In this document: positions 25,081 to 34,438 of the stretch, piece after piece
Layout: each line of letters starts with the position of its first letter
How positions within the stretch are numbered: the stretch's first letter is position 1
From: Pseudomonas resinovorans NBRC 106553
GTDB lineage: Bacteria; Pseudomonadota; Gammaproteobacteria; Pseudomonadales; Pseudomonadaceae
Assembly (NCBI RefSeq): GCF_000412695.1
Contig: NC_021499.1
Span: 2,604,001 to 2,668,000 of the forward strand
DNA: 64,000 nt
Reading direction: 5' to 3'
Notes under the pieces: model-generated
What the model was told of the DNA's origin: nothing
The model's database searches: none
The model's input: only the letters and a program-made list of their open reading frames with translations
Program-made: the position numbers and the translations under genes

Positions 25081-26117
25081 GCCGGACACACAGCACAGGG
25101 CAGCAGGACCCGAGACATGGACAAGCACCGCAGCCTGACACCCGCCACCCGGATGGCGACTCGATGAGCGTTGAGCGCACGGCAGCCGACGAGGCCGCCT
25201 ACTGGTTCAGCCGCAATCGTGAACCGGACCAGGGCGCCGAGGAACGCGACCGTTTCGACGCCTGGCTGGCGGCGGACGCGGCCCATCGCGCGGAGTACGA
25301 GCTGCTGGAACGCCTGTGGAATGCCGCCGACCTGATTCCCGAGCAACGCCTGCGCGCACTCTGCAGTGCCGAGGTCACGCCCTTGCCGACCCGACGCCGC
25401 TTCCTCCAGGGCGCCCTGGCGGCGGCCGCCAGTGTGGTGCTGGCCGGTGGCGCCAGCTACCTGTTCGACCCGTTCTCCCTGCGCGGCGAACACTACGCGA
25501 CCCAGCTGGGCGAGCGGCGCCAGGTGGCCCTGGCCGACGGCTCGACCCTGGAACTCAATGGCCGCACCCGCGTCAGCGTGGAATTCAGCGCCGAGCGCCG
25601 CCTGGTGCGGCTGGAAGCCGGCGAGGCGATGTTCAGCGTGACCCCGGACAAGGCGCGGCCCTTCGTGGTCGAGGCCGGAGCGGGCCGCGTGACGGTCACC
25701 GGCACCCGCTTCAACGTACGCCGCGATACCCGCGACACGCGGGTGGCGGTGGAATCGGGCCGGGTGCTGGTCGCGAGCGGGCAGGGCGAGGCCAGCCGGC
25801 CGCTGCTGGCCGGCGACGGCGTTCGCGTGGCGGCTGACGGCGCGCTGGGCCCGGTGCAGCGCATCGACATCGCCAGCATCACCGCCTGGCGCCAGGGCAA
25901 GCTGGTTTTCAACGACGTGCCCCTGGCCGAGGTGGTGGAAGAGGTGTCCCGCTACCGCGAACACCCCCTGCGCGTAGCGCCGGAAGTGGCCAACCTGCGC
26001 TTCTCCAGCGTGTTCCGCGCCGACGATACCAACGCCTTGCTGGCGGCCCTGCCACGCATCCTGCCGGTCAAGGTCAGGACCCTTCCTGATGGCTCAAGCG
26101 AAATAATTTCGTTTTAG
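25077..26117 (+). CDS. fecR: FecR-type transmembrane anti-sigma/signal transducer
   Basis: 346 residues. DUF4880 cytoplasmic domain at about 31-90 (EAAYWFSRNREPDQGAEERDRFDAW), then TRRRFLQG (105-112) and one hydrophobic helix (113-130). The periplasmic FecR domain follows (ALADGSTLELNGRTRVSVEF), with a C-terminal STN-like lobe (about 275-346) that contacts the receptor. TRRRFL just before the helix is Tat-like. The start at 25077 overlaps fecI; an ATG at 25164 (MSVERTAADEA) is an alternative that fits the family N-terminus better. Confidence 0.92.
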   Translation: MSRTHSTGQQDPRHGQAPQPDTRHPDGDSMSVERTAADEAAYWFSRNREPDQGAEERDRFDAWLAADAAHRAEYELLERLWNAADLIPEQRLRALCSAEVTPLPTRRRFLQGALAAAASVVLAGGASYLFDPFSLRGEHYATQLGERRQVALADGSTLELNGRTRVSVEFSAERRLVRLEAGEAMFSVTPDKARPFVVEAGAGRVTVTGTRFNVRRDTRDTRVAVESGRVLVASGQGEASRPLLAGDGVRVAADGALGPVQRIDIASITAWRQGKLVFNDVPLAEVVEEVSRYREHPLRVAPEVANLRFSSVFRADDTNALLAALPRILPVKVRTLPDGSSEIISF

Positions 26118-26206
26118 ATTCAGGTTTTTTTCAGCTCGTACGTCTTCTCGTCCGACTCTTCGCGCCCGCCGCCTGGCCGGGCATTTCATTTCAGGACCGG
26201 ACGAAC

Positions 26207-28666
26207 GTGAACAACGATCAACAGCAACAACCGCAATCGCCTGCATCCACCCGCAAGACCGCCCGCGCACAGCGCTTGCTGCCCCTGAGCCTGGCCATCG
26301 CCCTGGCCCTGGGCAGCGTCGGCGCCGTGGCGTCCGAGCGCATGGACATCCATATCCCGGCGCAGTCCCTGGCCGGCGCCCTGGGTCAGCTGGGCCAGCA
26401 GACTTCGCTGCAGCTGTTCTTCAGCCCCGACCTGGTGGCGGGCAAGCAAGCCCCGGCGGTGGACGGCAGCCTGCTGCCGGAAGAGGTCCTGGCGACCCTG
26501 CTGCACGGCAGCGGCCTGACCTTCGACCTGGCCGACGGCACCGCCATCCTGCGTCGGGTATCCGCTGACGAAGGCGCTTCGGCCATGGAGCTGCCGGCGT
26601 CCAGCATCAACGTGGTGGGTGACTGGCTGGGCACCGCCGAAGAAAGCGTGGTGCAGAACCACCCCGGCGCGCGCACCGTGGTACGCCGCGAGGCCATGAT
26701 CGAGAAGGGCGCAATGAACGTGCGCGACGCGCTGCGTTCGGTGCCCGGCGTCCAGGTACAGGACTCCAACGGCACCGGCGGCAGCGACATCGCCCTGAAC
26801 TTCGGCGTGCGTGGCCTTACCTCGCGCCTGTCGCCGCGCTCCACCGTGCTGATCGACGGCGTGCCGGCGGCATTCGCGCCCTATGGCCAGCCGCAGCTGT
26901 CCATGGCGCCCATCTCCGTCGGCAACCTCGACAGCATCGACGTGGTGCGTGGCGCCGGTTCCGTGCGCTATGGCCCGCAGAACGTCGGCGGGGTCATCAA
27001 CTTCGTCACCCGCGCGATTCCGGAAACCTACTCGGGCGATGTGTCCAGCACCATCGAAGACACCGGCCATGGCGGTCCGAAGTTCCTCAACAGCGCCTTC
27101 ATCGGCGGCACCGCCGACAACGGCATGGGTGCCGCGCTGCTCTATTCGAGCGTGAATGGCGACGGTTTCCGCGACAGCAACAACCGCAACGATATCGACG
27201 ACGTCATGCTCAAGACCCACTGGGCGCCCACCGAGCAGGACGACCTGGCGCTGAACTTCCATTACTACGACGCCACCGCCGACATGCCCGGCGGCCTGAC
27301 CCAGGCCCAGTACGACGACGATCCCTTCCAGTCGGACCGCGACCACGACGACTTCAGCGGCCGCCGCAAGGATGTCTCGCTGAAATACCTGCGCCTGATC
27401 GACGACGTCACCCAGTTCGAAGTGCTGACCTACTACACCGACAGTTTTCGTGGCAGCAACATCGCCACCCGCGACCAGCGCTTCCTCAGTTCCTTCCCGC
27501 GCAACTACTACACCTACGGTATCGAGCCGCGGCTTTCGCGCATCTTCTTCGCCGGTGACAGCACCCACGAAGTCGGGGTCGGCTACCGCTACCTGAAGGA
27601 ATCCATGCGCGAGCAGACCAGCCGCGTGACCCTGGTGGACAACGTCCCGACGCCCACCCCCGGCCCGTCGGCCGATGGCCACGTGTACCAGGACCGCACC
27701 GGCAACACCGAGGCCAACTCCTTCTACATCGACGACAAGATCGACGTCGGCAACTGGACCATCACCCCCGGCGTGCGCTTCGAGAGCATCAACACCGACT
27801 GGCGCGATCGCCCGGTGCTCGGCACCAACGGCCAGCCCACGCAGGAGAAGAACCGCAGCAAGGACTACAACGAGCCGCTGCCGGCCATCAGCGTGATGTA
27901 CCACGTCTCCGACGCCTGGAAGCTGTTCGCCAACTACGAGACATCCTTCGGCAGCCTGCAGTACTTCCAGATCGGCCAGGGTGGTACCGGCGACAACTCG
28001 GCCAACGGCCTGGAACCGGAAAAGGCCAAGACCTACGAGATCGGCACCCGCTACAACGATGGCAAGTGGGGCGGCGAAGCCACGCTGTTCTACATCGACT
28101 TCGACCATGAGCTGCAGTACATCAGCAACTCCGTGGGCTGGACCAACCTGGGCGCCACCAAGCACCAGGGCCTGGAGCTTTCCGGCCGCTACGACCTGGA
28201 CGAGGTGCTCGCCGGCCTGAGCCTGACCGGCACCTACACCTTCACCCGCGCCACCTACGAGGGCGACATCCCGGGGTTCCGCACCCGCGACCTGCCGTTC
28301 TACTCGCGCAACGTGGCCAACATCGGCCTGCGCTACCAGGTGGATCGCTGGACCTACAACTTCGACGGCTACGCCCAGTCCGGCCAGCGCGCGCCGGGCA
28401 CCGGCATCGACGGCAACGGCAACTTCACCGGCGACTACATCACCGAACCGACCGCCGACGGCCAGTTCGGCGACATTCCCGGCTACGTGACCTGGAACGC
28501 CCGTGGCGCCTACGACTTCGGCGAGCAGCTGTCCAACCTGAAGCTGGGCGTGGGCATGAAGAACATCTTCGACAAGCGCTTCTTCACCCGCTCCAGCGAC
28601 AACAACGCCGGCATCTACGTGGGCCAGCCGCGCACGGTGTACGTGCAGGCCAGCGTGGGGTTCTGA
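26207..28666 (+). CDS. fecA: TonB-dependent ferric dicitrate receptor
   Basis: 819 residues: signal region (about 1-42), STN signalling domain (about 46-118, MDIHIPAQSLAGALGQLGQQ), TonB box region, plug (about 135-265), and a 22-strand barrel ending in VQASVGF. It strongly resembles E. coli FecA in diagnostic stretches: INVVGDWLGTAEE, STVLIDGVPAAFAPYGQPQLS, NVGGVINFVTRAIPETYSG and KNIFDKRFFTRSSDNNAGIY. It imports iron dicitrate and signals to FecR. The start is a GTG at 26207. The 89-bp gap after fecR probably holds the FecI-dependent promoter. Confidence 0.95.
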   Translation: MNNDQQQQPQSPASTRKTARAQRLLPLSLAIALALGSVGAVASERMDIHIPAQSLAGALGQLGQQTSLQLFFSPDLVAGKQAPAVDGSLLPEEVLATLLHGSGLTFDLADGTAILRRVSADEGASAMELPASSINVVGDWLGTAEESVVQNHPGARTVVRREAMIEKGAMNVRDALRSVPGVQVQDSNGTGGSDIALNFGVRGLTSRLSPRSTVLIDGVPAAFAPYGQPQLSMAPISVGNLDSIDVVRGAGSVRYGPQNVGGVINFVTRAIPETYSGDVSSTIEDTGHGGPKFLNSAFIGGTADNGMGAALLYSSVNGDGFRDSNNRNDIDDVMLKTHWAPTEQDDLALNFHYYDATADMPGGLTQAQYDDDPFQSDRDHDDFSGRRKDVSLKYLRLIDDVTQFEVLTYYTDSFRGSNIATRDQRFLSSFPRNYYTYGIEPRLSRIFFAGDSTHEVGVGYRYLKESMREQTSRVTLVDNVPTPTPGPSADGHVYQDRTGNTEANSFYIDDKIDVGNWTITPGVRFESINTDWRDRPVLGTNGQPTQEKNRSKDYNEPLPAISVMYHVSDAWKLFANYETSFGSLQYFQIGQGGTGDNSANGLEPEKAKTYEIGTRYNDGKWGGEATLFYIDFDHELQYISNSVGWTNLGATKHQGLELSGRYDLDEVLAGLSLTGTYTFTRATYEGDIPGFRTRDLPFYSRNVANIGLRYQVDRWTYNFDGYAQSGQRAPGTGIDGNGNFTGDYITEPTADGQFGDIPGYVTWNARGAYDFGEQLSNLKLGVGMKNIFDKRFFTRSSDNNAGIYVGQPRTVYVQASVGF

Positions 28667-28690
28667 CGAAGGGGTTTTTCCGAGCAGGCC

Positions 28691-28860
28691 GTAGGATGGG
28701 TTGAGCGAAGCGATACCCATCAATCCGTCCTGTATGGGCGAACCCTGTGGGGGCGAATTCATTCGCCAAGGGCAACGCAGTTGCCCCATTGCAGGTCGAT
28801 GGCCGAACCTGCGGTCCGGTTGGCGAATGAATTCGCCCCCACATCAATTACCCATCCTGC
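28691..28860. repeat. Nested REP element pair
   Basis: Inner arms are a perfect 24-bp inverted repeat at 28746-28769 and 28820-28843 (core GGGGGCGAATTCATTCGCCA). It encloses GGGCAACGCAGTTGCCCC, and is flanked by GTAGGATGGGTTGAGCGAAG and CCCATCCTGC. It sits at the end of the fecIRA transcript. Confidence 0.75.
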
Positions 28861-28887
28861 GACCGCCCGGCGGACACGGGCCGGGGC

Positions 28888-29037
28888 TCAATCCCAATCG
28901 TCGGGTTTGCGGTCCTTGCTCGGCGCGTTGTCGCTGATGCGTTTCACGTCAGCCGCCGGCACCTGTTCCGGCGGCTGGCTGGGGCCCGGTGGCCGGGGCG
29001 GCGGGGTGGGCGTGCGGACGTTGGGGTCGCTGTTCAT
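28888..29037 (-). CDS. Small proline-rich protein, 49 aa
   Basis: An ORF of 50 codons from the ATG at 29037: MNSDPNVRTPTPPPRPPGP, then QPPEQVPAADVKRISDNAP, ending in a basic/acidic KDRKPDDWD. AGGAG lies 8 nt before the ATG. It has no hydrophobic stretch, is probably disordered, and I know no family. The tidy RBS and biased, ordered composition favour a real gene. It is divergent from prpD. Confidence 0.55.
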   Translation of the reverse strand: MNSDPNVRTPTPPPRPPGPSQPPEQVPAADVKRISDNAPSKDRKPDDWD

Positions 29038-29160
29038 CGCGGCTGCTCCTGGGGATGCCTTCCTTCAAGCGCAGCACAATCTCCGCGTTGCGAGCGGCCG
29101 TCGGTCGAATCCCCGGGGGCGGCATACACTGTCTGGATCGCCTGACGTGGAGATCCGACC

Positions 29161-30645
29161 ATGAGCGCCAATGTCGACCAGAACCAGCGCCCGCCCTACG
29201 ACCAGGTGATCCAGACCATCGCCGACTATGTACTGGACTACCGGGTGGAGTCCGTGGAGGCGCTGGATACCGCGCGCAACTGTCTGCTGGACAGCCTCGG
29301 CTGCGCCTTGCTGGCCCTGCGCTTTCCCGAATGCAGCAAGCTCCTCGGCCCGCTGGTGGAGGGCACTGTCGTGCCCCAGGGCGCGCGGGTGCCTGGCACC
29401 AACTTCCGGCTCGACCCGGTCAAGGCGGCCTGGGACCTGGGCGCGATGATCCGCTGGCTGGATTTCAACGATACCTGGCTGGCGGCCGAGTGGGCGCACC
29501 CGTCGGATAACCTGGGGGGCATCCTCGCCGTCGCCGACCACCTGTCCCAGCGCAACCTGGCCCATGGCAAGGAACCGTTACCCGTGCGCCGGGTGCTGGA
29601 GGCCATGATCAAGGCCCACGAGATCCAGGGCGTGCTGGCCCTGGAGAACTCCTTCAACCGCGTGGGCCTGGACCATGTGGTGCTGGTCAAGCTGGCGTCC
29701 ACCGCCGTCTGCGCCTGGCTCATGGGGGCCAACCGCGAGCAGCTGCTGTCGGCCATTTCCCATGCCCTGGTGGATGGCCAGGCCCTGCGCACCTACCGCC
29801 ATGCGCCCAACGCCGGCTCGCGCAAGTCCTGGGCCGCCGGCGACGCCACCAGTCGCGGCGTGCGCCTGGCGGATATCGCCCTGCGCGACGAAATGGGCAT
29901 ACCCGGCGTGCTGAGCGCGCCCCAGTGGGGCTTCTACGACGTCCTCTACAGCCACACCAACAAGGACATGGCCACCAAAGCCGAGGACCGGCGCCAGTTC
30001 AGCCTGCCCCAGCCCTTTGGTTGCTACGTGATGGAGAACATCCTGTTCAAGGTCAGTTTCCCCGCCGAATTCCACGGCCAGACCGCCTGCGAAGCGGCGG
30101 TGCGCCTGCACCCCCAGGTGCGCAACCGGGTGACGGAAATCGACCGCATCGTCATCACCACCCAGGAATCGGCCATCCGCATCATTTCCAAGAGTGGCCC
30201 CCTGGCCAACGCCGCCGACCGCGACCATTGCCTGCAGTACATGACGGCGGTGGCCCTGGCCTACGGCACGCTGGAGGCGGAGCACTACGAAGACGGCTTC
30301 CACCGCAGCCACCCGGTGATCGACCGCCTGCGCGACTGCATGGAAATAGTCGAGGACCCGCGCTACAGCCGCGAATACCTGGAAGCCGATAAGCGCTCGA
30401 TCGCCAACGCCCTGCAGGTGTTCTACAAGGACGGCCGGCACACCGAGAAAATGGAAGTGGAATACCCGGTCGGTCACCGGCGCCGGCGCGCCGAGGGCAT
30501 TCCCTTGCTGGAGGCCAAGTTCAGGGCTGCCCTGGAAAGCCACTTCGTGCCCCAGCGCTGCGCGCGGATCTTCGCCCTCTGCCAGGACCAGGCGGGGTTG
30601 GAGGCCATGCCGGTGAACGAGTTCGTCGAGCTGTTCGTCGGTTGA
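29161..30645 (+). CDS. prpD: 2-methylcitrate dehydratase (MmgE/PrpD family)
   Basis: 494 residues, the normal PrpD length. Family hallmarks are [61 protein letters not shown] and [23 protein letters not shown]. PrpD dehydrates 2-methylcitrate in propionate catabolism. In most Pseudomonas it sits with prpB, prpC, acnD and prpF; here it stands alone, so it may be a second copy or serve another substrate. Confidence 0.9.
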   Translation: MSANVDQNQRPPYDQVIQTIADYVLDYRVESVEALDTARNCLLDSLGCALLALRFPECSKLLGPLVEGTVVPQGARVPGTNFRLDPVKAAWDLGAMIRWLDFNDTWLAAEWAHPSDNLGGILAVADHLSQRNLAHGKEPLPVRRVLEAMIKAHEIQGVLALENSFNRVGLDHVVLVKLASTAVCAWLMGANREQLLSAISHALVDGQALRTYRHAPNAGSRKSWAAGDATSRGVRLADIALRDEMGIPGVLSAPQWGFYDVLYSHTNKDMATKAEDRRQFSLPQPFGCYVMENILFKVSFPAEFHGQTACEAAVRLHPQVRNRVTEIDRIVITTQESAIRIISKSGPLANAADRDHCLQYMTAVALAYGTLEAEHYEDGFHRSHPVIDRLRDCMEIVEDPRYSREYLEADKRSIANALQVFYKDGRHTEKMEVEYPVGHRRRRAEGIPLLEAKFRAALESHFVPQRCARIFALCQDQAGLEAMPVNEFVELFVG

Positions 30646-30713
30646 AGCGCGGTGAGTGAACGGGGTGGAAATCCCTTCGGGGGGATTGCCACCCAGGCGC
30701 CCAGCAGGGGGGC

Positions 30714-31079
30714 TCAGTCGCGGTAGTGATCGTGATCGCGGTCGTAGTCGCGGTCGTAGCGGTCGCGATCCCGTCCGCCGCAGACCCGTTCCTTGCTGAA
30801 GACCTCACGGGATGCATCGAGGCGAACCCGGCAGGAGCCCTCGCGGTAGTCGCGCTGCCAGTTGCCCCGGCGCCAGGTCTTGCCGCGCCCGTCCGGGCAG
30901 CGGATGACCTTGCGGTAATAGCCGCGGTCGGTGATCTCCTTCACCCGGCAGGGGCCGTCGCGATACTGCTCGACCCTGCCATCGTCCCTGTCACTTCTGT
31001 GGTAGGCCTGGGCGCTCTGAAGGGTGCCGCCAAGGGCGGCGACCAGGAGAAACACACCCACTAGCGGGCCTGTTTTCAT
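30714..31079 (-). CDS. Secreted protein with two Cys-bracketed repeats and an Arg/Asp tail
   Basis: 121 residues with a signal peptide (about 1-25, ending SAQA). Two homologous modules follow, GPCRVKEITDRGYYRKVIRC (C44-C61) and GSCRVRLDASREVFSKERVC (C83-C100), each with a Cys pair 17 apart, suggesting duplication and one disulfide per module. The C-terminus is a low-complexity RDRDRYDRDYDRDHDHYRD tail. Family not recognised; a periplasmic location is expected. Confidence 0.7.
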   Translation of the reverse strand: MKTGPLVGVFLLVAALGGTLQSAQAYHRSDRDDGRVEQYRDGPCRVKEITDRGYYRKVIRCPDGRGKTWRRGNWQRDYREGSCRVRLDASREVFSKERVCGGRDRDRYDRDYDRDHDHYRD

Positions 31080-31279
31080 TTGTTTTCCTCTGTTCCGATA
31101 CGGCTGGAGATGGCCAGCCCCGGGCGCTGCTTCGCCGTCGGCGGTCTGGCCAGTGCTCAGACCACAGCGGAGGCGGATTTGCTCCGTGGTGCAGTGCGTC
31201 CGATAGGAACTCGGGGGTGGGGGCGCTTTCTATACTGACAAGACCTGGGCTGCGAGAGCCCAGGGGCGGACGAACCGAT

Positions 31280-32383
31280 ATGAGCGCTGCGCCCGGCCCT
31301 CCCGCACGCGGGGTGGGCCAATTGCCCGGTTGGCGCCATGCACCGCCGGGCAGGTTGCTGTTCATGCTGATCGTCATCCTCGCGGTGACGCTGGGCGGTT
31401 GTGCCTCGAAGCCGCCGCCGGCGCCACCGGTCGTCGTGTCCCAGAGCACCTGGCGACAGGTGGACCGGGACATCGCCGCCGCATCCTTGGTCGCCACCGA
31501 CCATGCCCGCACCTACGCCCAGGACTCCATGGAACGCTGGATGGACCTGGTCTACCAGCGCACCGACGCCGAATTCCTGCCCTGGTTCTCCAGCTTCTGG
31601 ACCCGCAAGTGGCTGGGCATGAAGGTCACCTGGTACCGCCTGGACGCCAATGGCGAGCGCGAGGAAATAGTCAATCGGCTGGCCAGCTACCTGCAGGAGG
31701 AGTACGACGAACAGGTGCTGGAACCGGTGTCCCGCGAGCTGGACCCGGACGACATCATGGAGCAGGCCACCCGCCTGTATATCCAGCAGCTCGACCACAG
31801 CCTGCAGCAGATCCCGACGCGCTTCGGCGTGCCCGCCGACCAGTTCGACCAGCACCTGCAGAAGATCCCGGCCATCGAGCTGGCGCCGCCGGGGCAGCGC
31901 GCCTCGCTGTTCCAGGTGCTCAACAGCGATCCGCTGGAAGAGTTGCCGGCCTTCGCCGGGCTGATGCAGCACATCCGCAACGCCCCCAGCGGCGCCGGGG
32001 CCTGGGCGACGGATGCCGGGCTGTCGTCGATCACCCATGAGACCAGCGAGCAACTGACCTCGGAAATGGCCACCAGCGGCGCCGCCAGCGTGGTGACCAG
32101 CATGCTCGGCAAGGTCGCAGGCCCGGTGCTGTCCTTCGGCTTCACCGGGATCAGCGCCATGCTCAACGAAGAATCGCGGCCCGAGCGCGAGGCGAAGCTG
32201 CGCAAGAGCCTCAGCGAGGCCTTCGACGAGGAATGGCTGGAGCTGATGCGCAACCACGACACCGGCGTGATGGCCGGGGTGTTCCACCTGTCCGGGCAGG
32301 TGGAGCGCAGCCTCGGCCAGCCGAAAACCCAGCCCATCCCGTTCGAGCCGGCCCCCAGGGTGGTGCCGGTGCCCTGGGACTAG
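31280..32383 (+). CDS. Lipoprotein of unknown function
   Basis: 367 residues. Lipobox VTLGGC41 follows a hydrophobic stretch (RLLFMLIVILAVTLGG); the N-region is long if the ATG at 31280 is right, and a shorter start at 31364 (MLIVILAV) would give a classic lipoprotein signal. The mature part is helical and Gln/Glu-rich (DQFDQHLQKIPAIELAP), with a Gly/Ala-rich hydrophobic patch (SGAASVVTSMLGKVAGPVLSF). I do not recognise the family. Confidence 0.75.
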   Translation: MSAAPGPPARGVGQLPGWRHAPPGRLLFMLIVILAVTLGGCASKPPPAPPVVVSQSTWRQVDRDIAAASLVATDHARTYAQDSMERWMDLVYQRTDAEFLPWFSSFWTRKWLGMKVTWYRLDANGEREEIVNRLASYLQEEYDEQVLEPVSRELDPDDIMEQATRLYIQQLDHSLQQIPTRFGVPADQFDQHLQKIPAIELAPPGQRASLFQVLNSDPLEELPAFAGLMQHIRNAPSGAGAWATDAGLSSITHETSEQLTSEMATSGAASVVTSMLGKVAGPVLSFGFTGISAMLNEESRPEREAKLRKSLSEAFDEEWLELMRNHDTGVMAGVFHLSGQVERSLGQPKTQPIPFEPAPRVVPVPWD

Positions 32384-32412
32384 CCACCCCTGGCCGCGGC
32401 CCAGCGGCGGCC

Positions 32413-32451
32413 TGTCACGAAATGAAAAGCCCCTGTCGTGCGATGTGAAGC
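32413..32451 (+). promoter_or_regulatory. Direct-repeat operator (ArgR/OruR type) of the qor-tauD operon
   Basis: Half-sites TGTCACGAAATGAAAAGC (32413-32430) and TGTCGTGCGATGTGAAGC (32434-32451), offset by exactly 21 bp. The first fits TGTCRY-N8-AA, the AraC/ArgR-type half-site known in Pseudomonas. TAGAGT at about 32471 can act as -10. Nearly the same element occurs at 42692-42730. Confidence 0.65.
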
Positions 32452-32528
32452 ATCGCCAGGGGGGGATGCCTAGAGTCCAATCCATGGGTCCGTGACCCGA
32501 CGACAAGAATCGAGATTGGAGAAAAGGC

Positions 32529-33509
32529 ATGGCCAAAGCCGTTCGTTTTTATGAATCCGGGGGCCCGGAAGTACTTCGCTATGAAGAAGTCGAGGTCGGT
32601 GATCCCGGCCCCGGTGAGGTTCGTATTCGCCACGTTGCCGTGGGGCTGAACTACGCGGACACCTACTTCCGCAATGGCACCTATCCCATCCCGCTGCCCA
32701 ACGGCATCGGTGTCGAAGCCTCCGGGGTGGTGGTGGCACTGGGCGCGGGCGTAAACAACGTGGCCCTGGGCGACCGCGTGACCTACACCGGCTTCCTCAA
32801 CACCCTCGGCGCCTACAGCACCGAGCGCCTGGTGCCGGCAGCGCCGCTGATCAAGCTGCCCGAGACCATCGCCTTCGAAACCGCGGCGGCCATGACCATG
32901 CGCGGCCTGACCTCCGCCTACCTGATGCGCCGCATCCACGACTTCAAGGAAGGCGACAGCATTCTCCTGCACGCCGCCGCTGGCGGCGTGGGGCTTATCG
33001 TCTCGCAGTGGGCCAAGCTGCTGGGCCTGAACGTGATCGGCACCGTGTCCAGCGAAGCCAAGGCGGAAGTCGCCAGGGCCCATGGCTGCGACCACGTCAT
33101 CAACTACAGCGACGAAGACATTGCCCAGCGCGTACGCGAGCTGACCGGCGGGCGCGGCGTCGACGTGGTGTTCGACAGCGTTGGCAAGAGCACCTTCATG
33201 GCGTCGCTGGACTCGCTCAAGCGTCGCGGCCTGATGGTGTGCGTGGGTACCGCGTCCGGCCCGATCCCGGCCTTCGATCCCGTGCTGCTGGCCATGAAAG
33301 GCTCGCTGTACATCACTCGTCCGGCCCTGGCCGACTACATCGCCGACCCGGCGGAGAAGGCCGAGCTGGTGGGCGAGCTGTTCGACCACGTCGGCAGCGG
33401 CCGCATCAACATCGACATCAACCAGCACTACGCGCTGGAAGACGCGATCCAGGCCCATCGGGACCTGGAGTCGCGCAAGACCACCGGCTCGTCAATCTTC
33501 GTCATCTGA
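32529..33509 (+). CDS. Quinone oxidoreductase (MDR superfamily, zinc-free)
   Basis: 326 residues of the NADPH:quinone oxidoreductase (Qor) branch of medium-chain dehydrogenases. There is a GroES-like fold at about 1-120 (GLNYADTYFRNGTYP), and a nucleotide-binding motif HAAAGGVGLIVSQWAK at 148-163. Zn ligands are lacking. It heads the operon that continues with the dioxygenase 11 bp downstream. It may reduce an enone or quinone intermediate of that pathway. Confidence 0.9.
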   Translation: MAKAVRFYESGGPEVLRYEEVEVGDPGPGEVRIRHVAVGLNYADTYFRNGTYPIPLPNGIGVEASGVVVALGAGVNNVALGDRVTYTGFLNTLGAYSTERLVPAAPLIKLPETIAFETAAAMTMRGLTSAYLMRRIHDFKEGDSILLHAAAGGVGLIVSQWAKLLGLNVIGTVSSEAKAEVARAHGCDHVINYSDEDIAQRVRELTGGRGVDVVFDSVGKSTFMASLDSLKRRGLMVCVGTASGPIPAFDPVLLAMKGSLYITRPALADYIADPAEKAELVGELFDHVGSGRINIDINQHYALEDAIQAHRDLESRKTTGSSIFVI

Positions 33510-33520
33510 GGGCGCTGAGC

Positions 33521-34369
33521 ATGAAAGTCGAGCAACTCACCTGCGCCATCGGCGCTGAAATCAGCGGCGTGAGCCTGGGCCATGCGTCCCGCGACGACGA
33601 CCTGTTCGCCGAGATCAAGTCCCTGCTGCTCAAGCACAAGGTGCTGTTCCTGCGTGACCAGGACATCAGCCGTGCCGAGCATGTGGCCTTCGCCCGTCGC
33701 TTCGGCGAGCTGGAAGACCATCCGGTGGCCGGCAGCGACCCGGAACACCCGGGCCTGGTGCGCATCTACAAGAACCCCGAGCAGCCCAACGACCGCTACG
33801 AGAACGCCTGGCACACCGACGCCACCTGGCGCGAGGTGCCGCCCATGGGCTGCGTGCTGCGCTGCGTGGAATGCCCGCCGGTGGGCGGCGACACCATGTG
33901 GGCGAACATGGCCCTGGCCTACGAGAAGCTGCCCGAAGACGTGAAGCAGCGCATCGAGGGCCTGCGCGCCCGCCACAGCATCGAGGCCAGCTTCGGCGCC
34001 GCCATGCCCACGGAGAAGCGCCTGGCGCTCAAGGCCATGTACCCGGACGCCGAGCACCCGGTGGTGCGCATCCACCCGGAAACCGGCGAGCGGGTGCTGT
34101 TCGTCAACGCCTTCGCCACCCATTTCACCAACTACCACACCCCCGAGCGTGTGCGCTTTGGCCAGGACTTCAGCATGGGCGGCAGTGACCTGATGCGCTA
34201 CCTGATCAGCCAGGCCTACGTCCCGGAATACCAGGTTCGCTGGCGCTGGAAGAAGAACAGCATGGCGATCTGGGACAACCGATCCACCCAGCACTACGCG
34301 GTCATGGATTACCCACCCTGCGATCGCAAGATGGAGCGTGCCGGAATCATCGGCGACACGCCTTTCTGA
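33521..34369 (+). CDS. TauD/TfdA-family 2-oxoglutarate dioxygenase
   Basis: 282 residues. The Fe facial triad is H98-x-D100 (AWHTDATW) and distal H258 (STQHYAVMDY). C-terminal R269 and R273 (CDRKMERAG) keep the same four-residue spacing as the 2OG- and anion-binding Args of TauD. Family members hydroxylate sulfonates, aryloxyacetates or similar acids next to the leaving group. The start is the ATG at 33521; a longer ORF from 33008 overlaps the quinone oxidoreductase gene and is spurious. In an operon with BKACE and a YeiH exporter. Confidence 0.9.
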   Translation: MKVEQLTCAIGAEISGVSLGHASRDDDLFAEIKSLLLKHKVLFLRDQDISRAEHVAFARRFGELEDHPVAGSDPEHPGLVRIYKNPEQPNDRYENAWHTDATWREVPPMGCVLRCVECPPVGGDTMWANMALAYEKLPEDVKQRIEGLRARHSIEASFGAAMPTEKRLALKAMYPDAEHPVVRIHPETGERVLFVNAFATHFTNYHTPERVRFGQDFSMGGSDLMRYLISQAYVPEYQVRWRWKKNSMAIWDNRSTQHYAVMDYPPCDRKMERAGIIGDTPF

Positions 34370-34438
34370 CCTGTGATCCGCCTGGCCGGCGCGCTGCCGG
34401 CCTCATCTGCCGAACAAGACCTGAACGAGAACATTCCC

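Noticed and set aside
26125..26200. FecI-dependent promoter before fecA with a defined -10/-35
   Set aside because: CGTC-rich motifs are present, but several alignments are equally good, so I do not place the boxes.
26186..28789. 867-residue minus-strand ORF
   Set aside because: Antisense of fecA with Val/Gly/His-rich composition.
31020..31080. RD-repeat tail as a CRISPR or tandem DNA repeat
   Set aside because: The repetition is short, irregular and in frame at the protein level; there are no spacers.
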